DNA of 13,514 nt, taken from an uncultured Bacteroidales bacterium. GTDB taxonomy: Bacteria > Bacteroidota > Bacteroidia > Bacteroidales > Paludibacteraceae. The stretch is from assembly GCA_903912795.1 (NCBI GenBank), contig CAIWIS010000761.1, positions 1-13,514 on the forward strand. The letters run 5' to 3'. The stretch's first letter is position 1. Every line of letters begins with the position of its first letter. A program made the translations under genes and the position numbers. Positions 1 through 7,046 of the stretch are shown here, piece by piece. The notes below the pieces were generated by a model, which worked only from the letters and a program-made list of their open reading frames with translations, made no database searches and was not told the origin of the DNA.

Positions 1-50
1 CAACCCAGACCACCATTGGTATTTAATGTAAAAACTATTTTTTGAGACAT
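1..50 (-). CDS. 5' end of an unidentified protein, runs off left edge
   Basis: An ATG at 50-48 opens a frame that stays open to the window edge and encodes MSQKIVFTLNTNGGLG. A short beta-strand-like stretch (KIVFTLN) followed by a glycine-rich turn (NGGLG) is the usual opening of a Rossmann-type fold and occurs, for example, in glycosyltransferases. Sixteen residues are too few to assign a family, so no function is given. The ATG lies just downstream, in the direction of transcription, of the hairpin-repeat array at 58-216, which would therefore be in its 5' leader. The start is chosen as the only ATG in this frame near the edge. Being in the same orientation as every other gene here supports it being real. 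Confidence 0.5.
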   Translation of the reverse strand, partial: MSQKIVFTLNTNGGLG

Positions 51-57
51 GTATTCT

Positions 58-216
58 GCTTCGCGTTTTTTGGCACTTCGTGCGTTATTTGGCACTTCGT
101 GCGTTATTAGGCATCGCCGTTATTAGGCACTTCGTGCGTTATTAGGCACTTCGTGCGTTATTATGCTTCGCGTTATTAGGCACTTCGTGCGTTATTTGTT
201 GTTATTTATAGTTATT
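58..216. repeat. Array of eight short hairpins with GTTATT linkers
   Basis: Eight perfect mini-palindromes with 3-base loops lie at 58-64, 73-83, 92-102, 110-118, 127-137, 146-156, 165-171 and 180-190. Five are GCAC-TTC-GTGC, one is GGC-ATC-GCC and two are GC-TTC-GC. Nearly all are followed directly by GTTATT (84-89, 103-108, 119-124, 138-143, 157-162, 172-177, 191-196). Two further GTTATT copies without hairpins stand at 201-206 and 211-216. Period is 16 to 19 bases. The array fills the gap between the radical SAM gene and the partial gene at the left edge. It resembles the array at 6861-6951. Function is unknown. Confidence 0.85.
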
Positions 217-217
217 G

Positions 218-231
218 CTGTCGTCCGTCAT
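218..231. repeat. Two heptamer units directly after the radical SAM stop codon
   Basis: CTGTCGT (218-224) and CCGTCAT (225-231) abut the TAG stop of the radical SAM gene at 232-234. CTGTCGT is identical to units repeated at 7019-7025, 7026-7032 and 7040-7046 behind purH. Two units alone would be weak evidence, but the exact match to the longer block, and the same position between a stop codon and a hairpin array, make it likely to belong to the same repeat family. Confidence 0.5.
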
Positions 232-1074
232 CTATATAAAAAATCCACAAGTTTTACAATGGTCTTCGGTGATGGTGTGGTTAATAAATCCATTTCTGAT
301 TTTTTGAGCGCGTTCACCGTTTAATATTTCGTCAAAATTATCAGTAAAAATATTACCCAAATTAATTGCTCCATCGGCATCTAAACAGCACGGAACGATG
401 GTTCCATCAACCAGAAGCGCAATTTGGTCACGCAATGCATAGCAGGTTTTATGTGTTTCGTTGCGTTGCGTTTCGCCATCGGGCCAGTCGAAACGGGGAG
501 CAGTTTGTAGAAAAATGTGATCGGCTAGTTTTAATCCTGTATCTTTTTCATTTTTAATAAGTTCATCCGTTGGCTTGTTGAAATAATCTGCTATCTTGCT
601 TAAAAAAAATGTATTAAATTTCTGACTTGTTTCAACTCCACCATTCCACATACGCATATTGATATAGGTGTTAGAAGCTGCTTTGGTAGCAAAATGTAAA
701 ACGCTATCCATGTAATTTCCCCATTCACTCTCGGCAATATTTTCCTCTGCATCGTGGAGCGAAATATTGATTTGACGAGGTGGATTTGTGAATAAAATTT
801 CTTCTTTTCGCTTTAAAAGACCGCCATTCGTTGTGATATTTACATTGATCTCTGCATTTTTGGCTAAGCTTAATATCTCATCTAAATGCGGATGCAAAAG
901 TGGTTCACCCAATACATGCAGGTAAATATAGTTTGTATACGGTTTAATTTTTTGCAGAATCACGCCAAACTCCTCGGGCGACATAAACCTGGTGGTTCGC
1001 TCTGTTTTAAAACAAAAGCTGCAAGCAAAGTTGCAGCTATTTGTTATTTCGATATATATTTTTTTGAATCTCAC
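232..1074 (-). CDS. Radical SAM/SPASM-domain protein, substrate unknown
   Basis: This 280-residue protein opens with a radical SAM core. The cluster-binding CX3CX2C motif is C14, C18 and C21 (CNFACSFC), and the GE-type SAM-binding segment is LGEPLLHP at 55-62. A C-terminal Cys set (C211, C229, C230, C273, C276) fits a SPASM/twitch region holding an auxiliary iron-sulfur cluster. By family it cleaves S-adenosylmethionine to make a radical; SPASM members often modify peptides or act as maturases, but nothing here identifies the substrate. The start is GTG (1074-1072); an in-frame TAA lies four codons upstream, so no longer N-terminus is possible except through ATA. The GTG adjoins a 7-base repeat block that fills the whole gap to rodA. 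The TAG stop is followed by heptamers and the hairpin array. Cytosolic; no signal peptide or membrane segment seen. Confidence 0.88.
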   Translation of the reverse strand: MRFKKIYIEITNSCNFACSFCFKTERTTRFMSPEEFGVILQKIKPYTNYIYLHVLGEPLLHPHLDEILSLAKNAEINVNITTNGGLLKRKEEILFTNPPRQINISLHDAEENIAESEWGNYMDSVLHFATKAASNTYINMRMWNGGVETSQKFNTFFLSKIADYFNKPTDELIKNEKDTGLKLADHIFLQTAPRFDWPDGETQRNETHKTCYALRDQIALLVDGTIVPCCLDADGAINLGNIFTDNFDEILNGERAQKIRNGFINHTITEDHCKTCGFFI

Positions 1075-1123
1075 TCTTATCTCTTATTACTTACCTCTTA
1101 CCGTTTACCGCTAACATCTTATC
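1075..1123. repeat. Seven consecutive 7-base repeat units between rodA and the radical SAM gene
   Basis: Read on the plus strand, 1075-1123 divides exactly into TCTTATC, TCTTATT, ACTTACC, TCTTACC, GTTTACC, GCTAACA and TCTTATC. The block runs through the rodA stop codon (TAA at 1121-1119) and ends at the GTG start of the downstream gene, so it makes up the entire intergenic region. The units are degenerate but stay strictly in 7-base phase. They differ in sequence from the blocks near 7000 and 10820 but share the period and the position behind a stop codon. Confidence 0.8.
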
Positions 1124-2579
1124 TAAGTCGTTCTATCCTTGAAGCATCCAGCCTAAGCAATATAAAAAGCATAATTGTAAAACCCCAAAGCGACGAACCT
1201 CCATAGCTGAAAAATGGAAGAGGAATACCAATAACGGGCATTATTCCAAGCACCATACCTACATTAATCATTAAGTGAAAGAAAAATATACTTGCTACGC
1301 AATAGGCATAAATTCGGTTAAATGATTCACGCTGTCGTTCGGCAATACGCAAAATACGCATTAGCAACAGCCAATAGATAAACAATACAAGCGTTGAACC
1401 CCAAAAACCATGTTCCTCACCCACAGTGCAAAATATAAAATCGGTATCCTGTTCAGGTACGTATTTAAGTTTGGTTTGAGTGCCATTTAAAAAACCTTTT
1501 CCAAAGAAACCACCTGAGCCAATGGCAATTTTTGATTGATTTACATTGTAGCCTGCCCCCGAAAGGTCGTCCTCCATATTGAGTAGTACTTTAATACGCA
1601 CTTGTTGATGCGGTTCTAATACTTTTTCGAATAGATAATCCGACGAATAACAGAAAAAAACAGAGCCTATTGAAATAGCAGCTACCATCCATATCTGTTT
1701 GTTTCTATTCAAAATGCCATTAAAGAGCCAATAAAAGGTAGTGAGTATCACAATTACAATACTAGCATAATTAAAATTTACATTATACCATTGGTTTATA
1801 ATCAGTGTAAATATTGTCATTACCGCAATTCCAATAAGCGAATATCCTGTTTCTTTTCGTTGTCGAGCTAGGAAAAACGCATATCCCAACTGAAGTGCAA
1901 GTATAAGGAGCATGGCAGCAATAAAACCTACTGTGCCTTGTTCTACTCCTATTGTTGCCATGCTAAATCGTATAACTACAACAAATAATATAATGGCTAA
2001 TACTATCATTAGTAGTACAATACCATTCATTCCTTCGCGGTAAAGCATAAGTAAAAGTGCTACAAATACCAATGCCGAACCCGTTTCTTTTTGTAATATA
2101 ATAAGAATAAAAGGCAATAATATAAACATTCCGAGCGGAATGATATCCTTCCAATTTTTTATTTTATAATTGTACGAACTCATAAAGCGAGCCAAAGCAA
2201 GTGATGTAGCCATTTTGGCAAGTTCGGCAGGCTGAAAGCTCACTGGCCCAATCACCAACCATGATCGGGAGCCTTTTATATCGGGCGCAACAAAAATGGT
2301 CAAAATTAATAATGCTATTGTGGCTGCATAAATAAAATAGGCAAAGAAGTTATACATTTTATAATCGACGAGTAACAGCATCCCCCCAATGCCAAAGGCA
2401 GTGAGTATCCATACAAATTGTTTTCCGGCACGCTGATTCCAATCCAAAATGCCCGATTGATCGAAATTGTAGCTGGCACCATAAATACTGACCCAACCCA
2501 TTAAAACCAGAATTACGAAGTAAGCCACCGTAGTCCAGTCCAAGGCATATTTCATACTAACGTTCTTTGACATTGGCAT
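1119..2579 (-). CDS. rodA: RodA, peptidoglycan glycosyltransferase of the SEDS family
   Basis: RodA polymerises glycan strands from lipid II during side-wall elongation, paired with PBP2 (mrdA, immediately upstream). The protein is hydrophobic throughout with about a dozen membrane segments. SEDS hallmarks are present: GSRSWL (103-108), FQPAELAK (115-122), GSGGFFGKGFLNGTQ (354-368), the PEQDTDFIF block whose Asp380 matches the catalytic aspartate known in this family, and the C-terminal GIPLPFFSYGGSS (451-463). At up to 486 residues it is about 100 longer than the E. coli protein; the extra length is mainly hydrophobic sequence around residues 190-320, a pattern I recall from Bacteroidetes RodA. 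Two starts are possible: ATG at 2579, overlapping mrdA by 23 bases, or ATG at 2555 (MKYALDW), one base after the mrdA TAG and giving 478 residues. I slightly favour 2555; the boundary given is the longer option. Confidence 0.95.
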   Translation of the reverse strand: MPMSKNVSMKYALDWTTVAYFVILVLMGWVSIYGASYNFDQSGILDWNQRAGKQFVWILTAFGIGGMLLLVDYKMYNFFAYFIYAATIALLILTIFVAPDIKGSRSWLVIGPVSFQPAELAKMATSLALARFMSSYNYKIKNWKDIIPLGMFILLPFILIILQKETGSALVFVALLLMLYREGMNGIVLLMIVLAIILFVVVIRFSMATIGVEQGTVGFIAAMLLILALQLGYAFFLARQRKETGYSLIGIAVMTIFTLIINQWYNVNFNYASIVIVILTTFYWLFNGILNRNKQIWMVAAISIGSVFFCYSSDYLFEKVLEPHQQVRIKVLLNMEDDLSGAGYNVNQSKIAIGSGGFFGKGFLNGTQTKLKYVPEQDTDFIFCTVGEEHGFWGSTLVLFIYWLLLMRILRIAERQRESFNRIYAYCVASIFFFHLMINVGMVLGIMPVIGIPLPFFSYGGSSLWGFTIMLFILLRLDASRIERLR

Positions 2580-4395
2580 TTGTTACAATTTTGGTTACTC
2601 GTTCTTCTAATTCTGTTCGTGTAATTTTTCCTTTTAAGTAGAGTTCAGCCATTAAGCTGAAAATTGGTGCTGCGTAAGTTGATCCAAATCCGGCATTTTC
2701 AACTACAATTGCTACTGCAATTTTTGGGTTTTCGCGGGGTGCAAATCCAACAAAAAGCGAGTGATCTTTGCCATGTGGATTTTGAACTGTACCTGTTTTA
2801 CCACACATCTGTACACTGTCTAATTGCGATAAACGTGCTGTACCCGATTCAAATACACGCGACATGCCATCGAATACAATAGGAAAATACTTTTGGTCCA
2901 CTTTTACACGATGTATTTTGGTCAGCATGGTGTCTGATTTGTGTAAATGTGGGGTGATGTAATAGCCATTGTTAGCAACAGCAGCCATCGAATTGGCTAA
3001 TTGTAAGGGAGTTACCAATACTTCACCTTGCCCGATGGAATTCGAACGAATGGTTATAGCACGCCAACCTGTTTCGGCTTTGTATACTTTATTGTAAAAC
3101 TTTTGCGTGGGAATATATCCTCGCGATTGTTCGTACAAGTCGCCGTCGGTATATTTTTCGCCCAATCCAAAGCTTTTCATTCTGTCAACCCACTCGTCGT
3201 AATTAGTTCTGAAAATTAAGTTTTTTTCGCCGTAACCATCTTTCTCGATAGTGCTGCGGAAGGCATGCCAAAAGTAAGGATTACAACTTTGCTCTATTGC
3301 TTGTTCCAAATCCACTGGTGAACCGTGTGAGTGAGTGCATTTTATGGGTGACGATGACTCTCCACTACAGGCAAATCTTGTGTTTGAGTTTATACCATCC
3401 ATTTGTTGACAAACCAAAGCTTGTAAAGGTTTAAAGGCCGATCCAGGTGAATATTGAGCTTGTGTGGCTCTGTTCATAAGTGGTTTTGTGGGGTCGTTGA
3501 GTAGAGCGTTGTAGTTTTTTGAACGCTGACGGCCTACCAATATCGACGGATTGAACGCTGGATTGGAAACCAAAGCCAGAATTTCACCTGTTTTGGGCTC
3601 AATGGCAACTACACTGCCTACTTTACCTGTCATCAATTTTTCGGCAAGTATTTGTAGTTTCATGTCCAACGTAAGCGTTAGATTTTGACCAGCACTCGCA
3701 GGTATGTCACTTTTCCCATTATCATATTTCCCTTTTATGCGTCCTTTGGCATCGCGCAATAAAATTTCCATTCCTTTTATACCGCGCAGCGATTTTTCGT
3801 ATGTATACTCTATGCCATCTCTACCTGCATAATCGCCTGACTTGTAATAATCGTCCTTTTCAATTCGTCGTTGTGTTACTTCGCCAATATTACCCAATAC
3901 ATGCGCGGCATTGGGGTAAGCATATTCGCGCAAAGTACGGTTTTGAATATAAAAGCCAGGGTATTTGTACATCGATTGCTGAAAAGTAGCCACATCTTTT
4001 ATGTCCAATTGTGTCATAAAAATTTGAGGCGTGTACGACGAATAACCCATGTTTTTTCGTCTATCTTTGATGTTTTTTATTCTTTCGATAAATTCTACTT
4101 TGCTGATATCCAACGACCTGCAAAGTGAGATTGTATCAATATTGTGAATCTCGCGTATAATAAGTGTAATATCATAAGCGGGCTTATTATAAACTAATAA
4201 TACACCATTTCGGTCGTAAATAAGTCCACGTGGAGGGAAAAGAGTTTTTTTCAAAAAAGCATTACTGTCGGCACCCTCTTTGTATCTGCTTTGTAAAATT
4301 TGTATGGAAAATAACCTCAGAATGTAAATCACTATCACTACTGTAATAATAGTAGCAATCACTCTTTGCCTGCTTTGTAGTGAATCGTTTATCAT
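2557..4395 (-). CDS. mrdA: Penicillin-binding protein 2, elongation-specific transpeptidase
   Basis: This is a class B penicillin-binding protein that cross-links peptide stems of new peptidoglycan in the side wall as partner of RodA. It has one N-terminal membrane anchor (about residues 12-33), the PBP dimerisation-domain signature PPRGLIYDRNG at 54-64, and a C-terminal periplasmic transpeptidase domain. Catalytic motifs are all present: SAFK with nucleophile Ser319, SCN at 370-372, and KTG at 533-535 (CGKTGTVQNPHGKDHSLFVGF region). The GYYITPH segment near 477-483 is also typical. The 612-residue length is normal for PBP2. It overlaps mreD by four bases (ATGA at 4395-4392), implying translational coupling, and its TAG stop is one base from a possible rodA ATG. 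The gene is also called pbpA. Intact, with no unusual features. Confidence 0.96.
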   Translation of the reverse strand: MINDSLQSRQRVIATIITVVIVIYILRLFSIQILQSRYKEGADSNAFLKKTLFPPRGLIYDRNGVLLVYNKPAYDITLIIREIHNIDTISLCRSLDISKVEFIERIKNIKDRRKNMGYSSYTPQIFMTQLDIKDVATFQQSMYKYPGFYIQNRTLREYAYPNAAHVLGNIGEVTQRRIEKDDYYKSGDYAGRDGIEYTYEKSLRGIKGMEILLRDAKGRIKGKYDNGKSDIPASAGQNLTLTLDMKLQILAEKLMTGKVGSVVAIEPKTGEILALVSNPAFNPSILVGRQRSKNYNALLNDPTKPLMNRATQAQYSPGSAFKPLQALVCQQMDGINSNTRFACSGESSSPIKCTHSHGSPVDLEQAIEQSCNPYFWHAFRSTIEKDGYGEKNLIFRTNYDEWVDRMKSFGLGEKYTDGDLYEQSRGYIPTQKFYNKVYKAETGWRAITIRSNSIGQGEVLVTPLQLANSMAAVANNGYYITPHLHKSDTMLTKIHRVKVDQKYFPIVFDGMSRVFESGTARLSQLDSVQMCGKTGTVQNPHGKDHSLFVGFAPRENPKIAVAIVVENAGFGSTYAAPIFSLMAELYLKGKITRTELEERVTKIVTNANVKER

Positions 4396-4889
4396 CTCCT
4401 ACTCATCGATTTTAATCCGAGGATAATTAAAATTGTAATTGTTGAACTTAATAAAGTTTTAAAAAGTATCAACCAAAAATGAGAAAACGAAAATGCTTCG
4501 AGGTAAAACAATGTGGCATGATGCAAAAATACCATCACAAATATATATTTTATGTAGGCTCCTACACCAAATGTGTGAAAGGAAGGTGTTGGGTTATTAC
4601 CTTCGTCGATGGATGTAAAGAGTTTAATTATAAAACTCCGAGCGTATGCAATCAGTACGGCAGCTGCGGCATGCATACCTAATGTATTCGAAAAAACATC
4701 GATTAAAATGCCCATTGCAAATGCCAAAATAAGTGTAAGCCAGCGAGGCAAACTTACAGGCAGCGAAATAATAAAAAGAACGTAAATATAGGGATTTATA
4801 AATCCTAGAAATTGTATGTTGTTAAGTACCAGTACTTGGGCAAGTATTAGTACAATGAATAATATTATGTTTTGAATTACAGTAAGCAT
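4392..4889 (-). CDS. mreD: MreD, rod shape-determining membrane protein
   Basis: This is a small integral membrane protein of 165 residues with about five hydrophobic segments (roughly 6-26, 32-49, 50-66, 73-91 and 110-160, the last probably two). By family MreD links MreC and the PBP2-RodA pair to the cytoplasmic MreB filaments; its sequence is poorly conserved between phyla. Supporting features are the INPYIYVLFI and LPVSLPRW stretch (about 32-51) followed by a second segment ending near MGILIDVFSNTLGMHA, the usual MreD pattern in Bacteroidetes. Position is the stronger argument: the ATG lies two bases after the mreC stop and the TGA overlaps the mrdA start as ATGA. Start chosen as the first ATG after mreC. 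Confidence 0.9.
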   Translation of the reverse strand: MLTVIQNIILFIVLILAQVLVLNNIQFLGFINPYIYVLFIISLPVSLPRWLTLILAFAMGILIDVFSNTLGMHAAAAVLIAYARSFIIKLFTSIDEGNNPTPSFHTFGVGAYIKYIFVMVFLHHATLFYLEAFSFSHFWLILFKTLLSSTITILIILGLKSMSRR

Positions 4890-4891
4890 AC

Positions 4892-5737
4892 TTATTTTTC
4901 TGTTGCAACTTGTTCTAAGTAGCGTTGTTCACGATAATTTTTGTAATCAATAACTTTTACATGCGAAAGTGTGCGGAAATCAACTGCTAATTTCACACGT
5001 ATGCTGTAGTAGGGGTCACTTTCCTTAATATTGAAATTGTCGATGGTGCCAACAGGAATACCTTCGGGAAAAGTATTTGTAAATCCACTAGTTACAAGGG
5101 AGTCGCCCAATGCAAATTTTACGTGTCGAGCAATGTCGTTGAGGCTGGCAAACTGATAGTTAAAACCTGTCCACTGCAGTGGTCCACTGTAATTACTTTT
5201 CGTAAATTTACAATTAATTCTGATTTTGTCGTTCAAAATTGGAATAACAACTGCAAATTTATCCGAAACAGTTTTTACAATTCCAACTACACCCAAATCG
5301 CTCACCACACCCATGTCTACTTTTATGCCATCACGTATACCTTTGTTAAGTGTAATGTAATTTTGCAATTTATTGGTAGAGCTATTTATAACTTTGGCCG
5401 AAATAAATTTGTATTCCATTTCGGGCGGGATACGAAAACGAATGGAATCTTTTGAAATAGGTTTTATTGTTTCGAGCCTATTACGCAGTTGAATAATTTC
5501 GTTTTTCAAAGCGGTATTCTCATCGGAGAGTGTTTCGTTGGAAGCCTTTAGTTTAAAAAACTCAACAACCGAATTACTCATTTCGTACATCGAAGCCACT
5601 GTAGAATTGCTCGATGATAAGAAAACGCTTTTTTGATATTCCTGATTCTTTACAATAAGGCCTATGGATATTAATTCCAAAATTAGGAATAATATCAAGA
5701 CACTGTATTGAATCAAAAAATTAAAAAGATTGCGCAT
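4892..5737 (-). CDS. mreC: MreC, rod shape-determining periplasmic scaffold
   Basis: MreC bridges the MreB-MreD layer to the periplasmic domain of PBP2 and activates elongation synthesis. The 281-residue protein has a short cytoplasmic start, one membrane segment (about 11-29), a helical coiled-coil region (about 58-92, NETLSDENTALKNEIIQLRN) and a beta-rich C-terminal domain. Conserved patterns are NYITLNKGIRDGIKVDMGV (126-144), VVGIVKTVS (150-158) and GDSLVTSG followed by FPEGIPVGTI (211-232). Length is normal for the family. The 96-base gap between mreB and mreC contains a strong terminator-like hairpin, so this gene may depend on readthrough or on its own promoter. No clear TAnnTTTG box was found upstream; CAAATTTG, ending about 13 bases before the ATG, differs by one base. 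Confidence 0.95.
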   Translation of the reverse strand: MRNLFNFLIQYSVLILFLILELISIGLIVKNQEYQKSVFLSSSNSTVASMYEMSNSVVEFFKLKASNETLSDENTALKNEIIQLRNRLETIKPISKDSIRFRIPPEMEYKFISAKVINSSTNKLQNYITLNKGIRDGIKVDMGVVSDLGVVGIVKTVSDKFAVVIPILNDKIRINCKFTKSNYSGPLQWTGFNYQFASLNDIARHVKFALGDSLVTSGFTNTFPEGIPVGTIDNFNIKESDPYYSIRVKLAVDFRTLSHVKVIDYKNYREQRYLEQVATEK

Positions 5738-5765
5738 TTGATTTTACAAATTTGAGTGCTATTGT

Positions 5766-5818
5766 AAAAAAAAGCAGGTAAAATCATAAAACTAAAGTTT
5801 CATAATCCCTACCTGCTT
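5766..5818 (-). terminator. Intrinsic terminator-like hairpin between mreB and mreC
   Basis: On the minus strand AAGCAGGTA (5818-5810) pairs perfectly with TACCTGCTT (5780-5772). Inside lies a second stem, ATTATGAAACT with AGTTTTATGAT, 11 pairs including two G-U pairs, separated from the outer stem by a small GGG/TT internal loop. The outer stem runs into a T tract (5773-5766, eight T counting the stem end). It begins 15 bases after the mreB stop codon and ends about 28 bases before the mreC ATG. Shape and T tract fit a Rho-independent terminator or attenuator acting on mreB transcription. The T tract is only on the minus-strand side. Confidence 0.75.
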
Positions 5819-5833
5819 CAAAGTTCTTTAGGA

Positions 5834-6853
5834 TTAGCGAATGAGGAACGAGAATTTATCAACGTTTTTCAACGCAATACCAGTACCACGAGCTACAGCA
5901 CGCAATGGATCATCGGCAATGTGGAATTGAATGTTCAACTTATCAGTCAAGCGTTTATCAAGTCCGCGAAGCAAAGCACCACCTCCAGCAAGGTAAATTC
6001 CTTTTTCAACAATATCGGCATACAATTCAGGAGGCGTTTGTTCCAATGCACTCAAGATAGCAGCTTCAATTTTCGAAATCGATTTTTCGAGGCAATGTGC
6101 TATTTCTTGATACGAAACAGGTACTTCCATTGGTAAAGCCGTCATACGGTTTGGACCACGTACAATCCAATCTTCAGGAGCATCTTCCAAATCAGTTAAA
6201 GCAGCACCTACATTGATTTTAATCATCTCGGCAGTGCGTTCGCCCACTTTTATATTATGCATACGACCCATGTATTCTACAATGTCCAACGTGAGGTCGT
6301 CGCCTGCAATACGGATAGATTTGTTGGAAACAATACCACCGAGTGATATTACAGCAATTTCTGTTGTACCACCACCTATATCAACAATCATACAGCCAGT
6401 AGGCGCTTCTACATCAATACCAATTCCAATAGCAGCAGCCATCGGTTCGTAAATCATATACACTTCTCGTCCTCCAGCATGTTCCGAGGAGTCACGTACC
6501 GCACGAATTTCGACCTCCGTACTTCCCGAAGGAATACAAACCACCATTTTGAGCGATGGTGAGAAAAGGTGATTTTTGGTTGGTATCATTTTTATCATTC
6601 CACGAATCATTAACTCGGCAGCATAAAAGTCTGCAATCACACCATCTCGTAATGGACGAACAGTGCGTATTCCTTCGTTTTCTTTTCCTTGCATCTGACG
6701 AGCACGTTCACCAATAGCTATAAGTTTATCGGTACGTCGGTCAAGAGCAACTACTGAAGGCTCATCCACCACAATTTTATCGTTGTGAATGATGATTGTA
6801 TTGGCCGTTCCAAGGTCAATAGCAATTTCTTGTGTAAATGAAAATAATCCCAT
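5834..6853 (-). CDS. mreB: MreB, actin-like cell-shape protein
   Basis: MreB forms membrane-associated ATP-dependent filaments that steer the elongation machinery. The 339-residue protein has the actin/Hsp70-fold signatures in order: phosphate-1 loop DLGTANT (13-19), EPMAAAIG (136-143), phosphate-2 loop DIGGGTTE (158-165) and adenosine-binding LAGGGALLRGL (288-298), with ARGTG (321-325) near the C-terminus. The N-terminal GLFSFTQE can form the short amphipathic or hydrophobic membrane contact usual for bacterial MreB. Length is normal and the first ATG is well placed. Upstream, 6861-6951 holds the second hairpin-repeat array, so the mRNA leader, if transcription starts within or before it, would carry five mini-hairpins. 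Downstream is a terminator-like hairpin, suggesting mreB can be made at a higher level than mreCD-mrdA-rodA. Confidence 0.97.
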   Translation of the reverse strand: MGLFSFTQEIAIDLGTANTIIIHNDKIVVDEPSVVALDRRTDKLIAIGERARQMQGKENEGIRTVRPLRDGVIADFYAAELMIRGMIKMIPTKNHLFSPSLKMVVCIPSGSTEVEIRAVRDSSEHAGGREVYMIYEPMAAAIGIGIDVEAPTGCMIVDIGGGTTEIAVISLGGIVSNKSIRIAGDDLTLDIVEYMGRMHNIKVGERTAEMIKINVGAALTDLEDAPEDWIVRGPNRMTALPMEVPVSYQEIAHCLEKSISKIEAAILSALEQTPPELYADIVEKGIYLAGGGALLRGLDKRLTDKLNIQFHIADDPLRAVARGTGIALKNVDKFSFLIR

Positions 6854-6860
6854 ATTGTAT

Positions 6861-6951
6861 GTTATTTGTGCTTCGCACGTTATTCGCTTCGCTGTTATTG
6901 GTGCTTTGCACGATATTGGTGCTTTGCACGTTATTTGGCTACGCCGTTTTT
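6861..6951. repeat. Second hairpin array with GTTATT linkers, in front of mreB
   Basis: Five perfect mini-palindromes with 3-base loops occur at 6868-6878 (GTGC-TTC-GCAC), 6886-6892 (GC-TTC-GC), 6901-6911 and 6919-6929 (both GTGC-TTT-GCAC) and 6937-6945 (GGC-TAC-GCC). Linkers are GTTATT (6861-6866, 6879-6884, 6894-6899, 6930-6935), GATATT (6912-6917) and GTTTTT (6946-6951). Period is about 18 bases, as in the array at 58-216, but the main stem is GTGC/GCAC where the other has GCAC/GTGC. The array ends seven bases before the mreB ATG. The remainder of the gap to purH is a T tract and the heptamer block at 6968-7046. Confidence 0.85.
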
Positions 6952-6967
6952 AATTGTTATTTTTTTT

Positions 6968-7046
6968 TGAGACTTCTGATTATCAACTTTTGACCTTTGA
7001 CTTTTGACTTTCTGTAGTCTGTCGTCTGTCGTCCTTTGTCTGTCGT
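6968..7046. repeat. 7-base-period repeat block behind purH
   Basis: On the plus strand the units are TGAGACT, TCTGATT, ATCAACT, TTTGACC, TTTGACT and TTTGACT (6968-7009), two extra T, then CTGTAGT, CTGTCGT, CTGTCGT, CCTTTGT and CTGTCGT (7012-7046). All are exactly seven bases long. The block starts four bases after the purH stop codon (TAA at 7053-7051) and ends near the hairpin array in front of mreB. There appear to be two sub-families, TTTGACT-like and CTGTCGT-like. No terminator-like stem with a T tract for purH was seen, so the block occupies the place where one would be expected. Confidence 0.78.

Noticed and set aside
58..216. CRISPR-like regularly spaced repeats
   Set aside because: The repeat unit is an 11-base hairpin or shorter and the intervening sequence is a constant 6 to 8 bases, so there are no unique spacers. 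No cas gene is nearby.
886..1206. Plus-strand open frame across the rodA-radical SAM junction
   Set aside because: It is antisense to two confident genes and passes through the heptamer block, which stays open in several frames because of its composition.
1119..2579. RodA extra hydrophobic segments as evidence of a fusion or novel domain
   Set aside because: Lengths near 480 residues are what I recall for RodA in Bacteroidetes, so the extra length is more likely a lineage feature than a new fusion.
6213..6452. Plus-strand open frame inside mreB
   Set aside because: It lies wholly antisense to conserved mreB sequence, its translation is low-complexity and matches nothing known to me. Similar antisense frames inside purH (for example 8156-8398) were dropped for the same reason.
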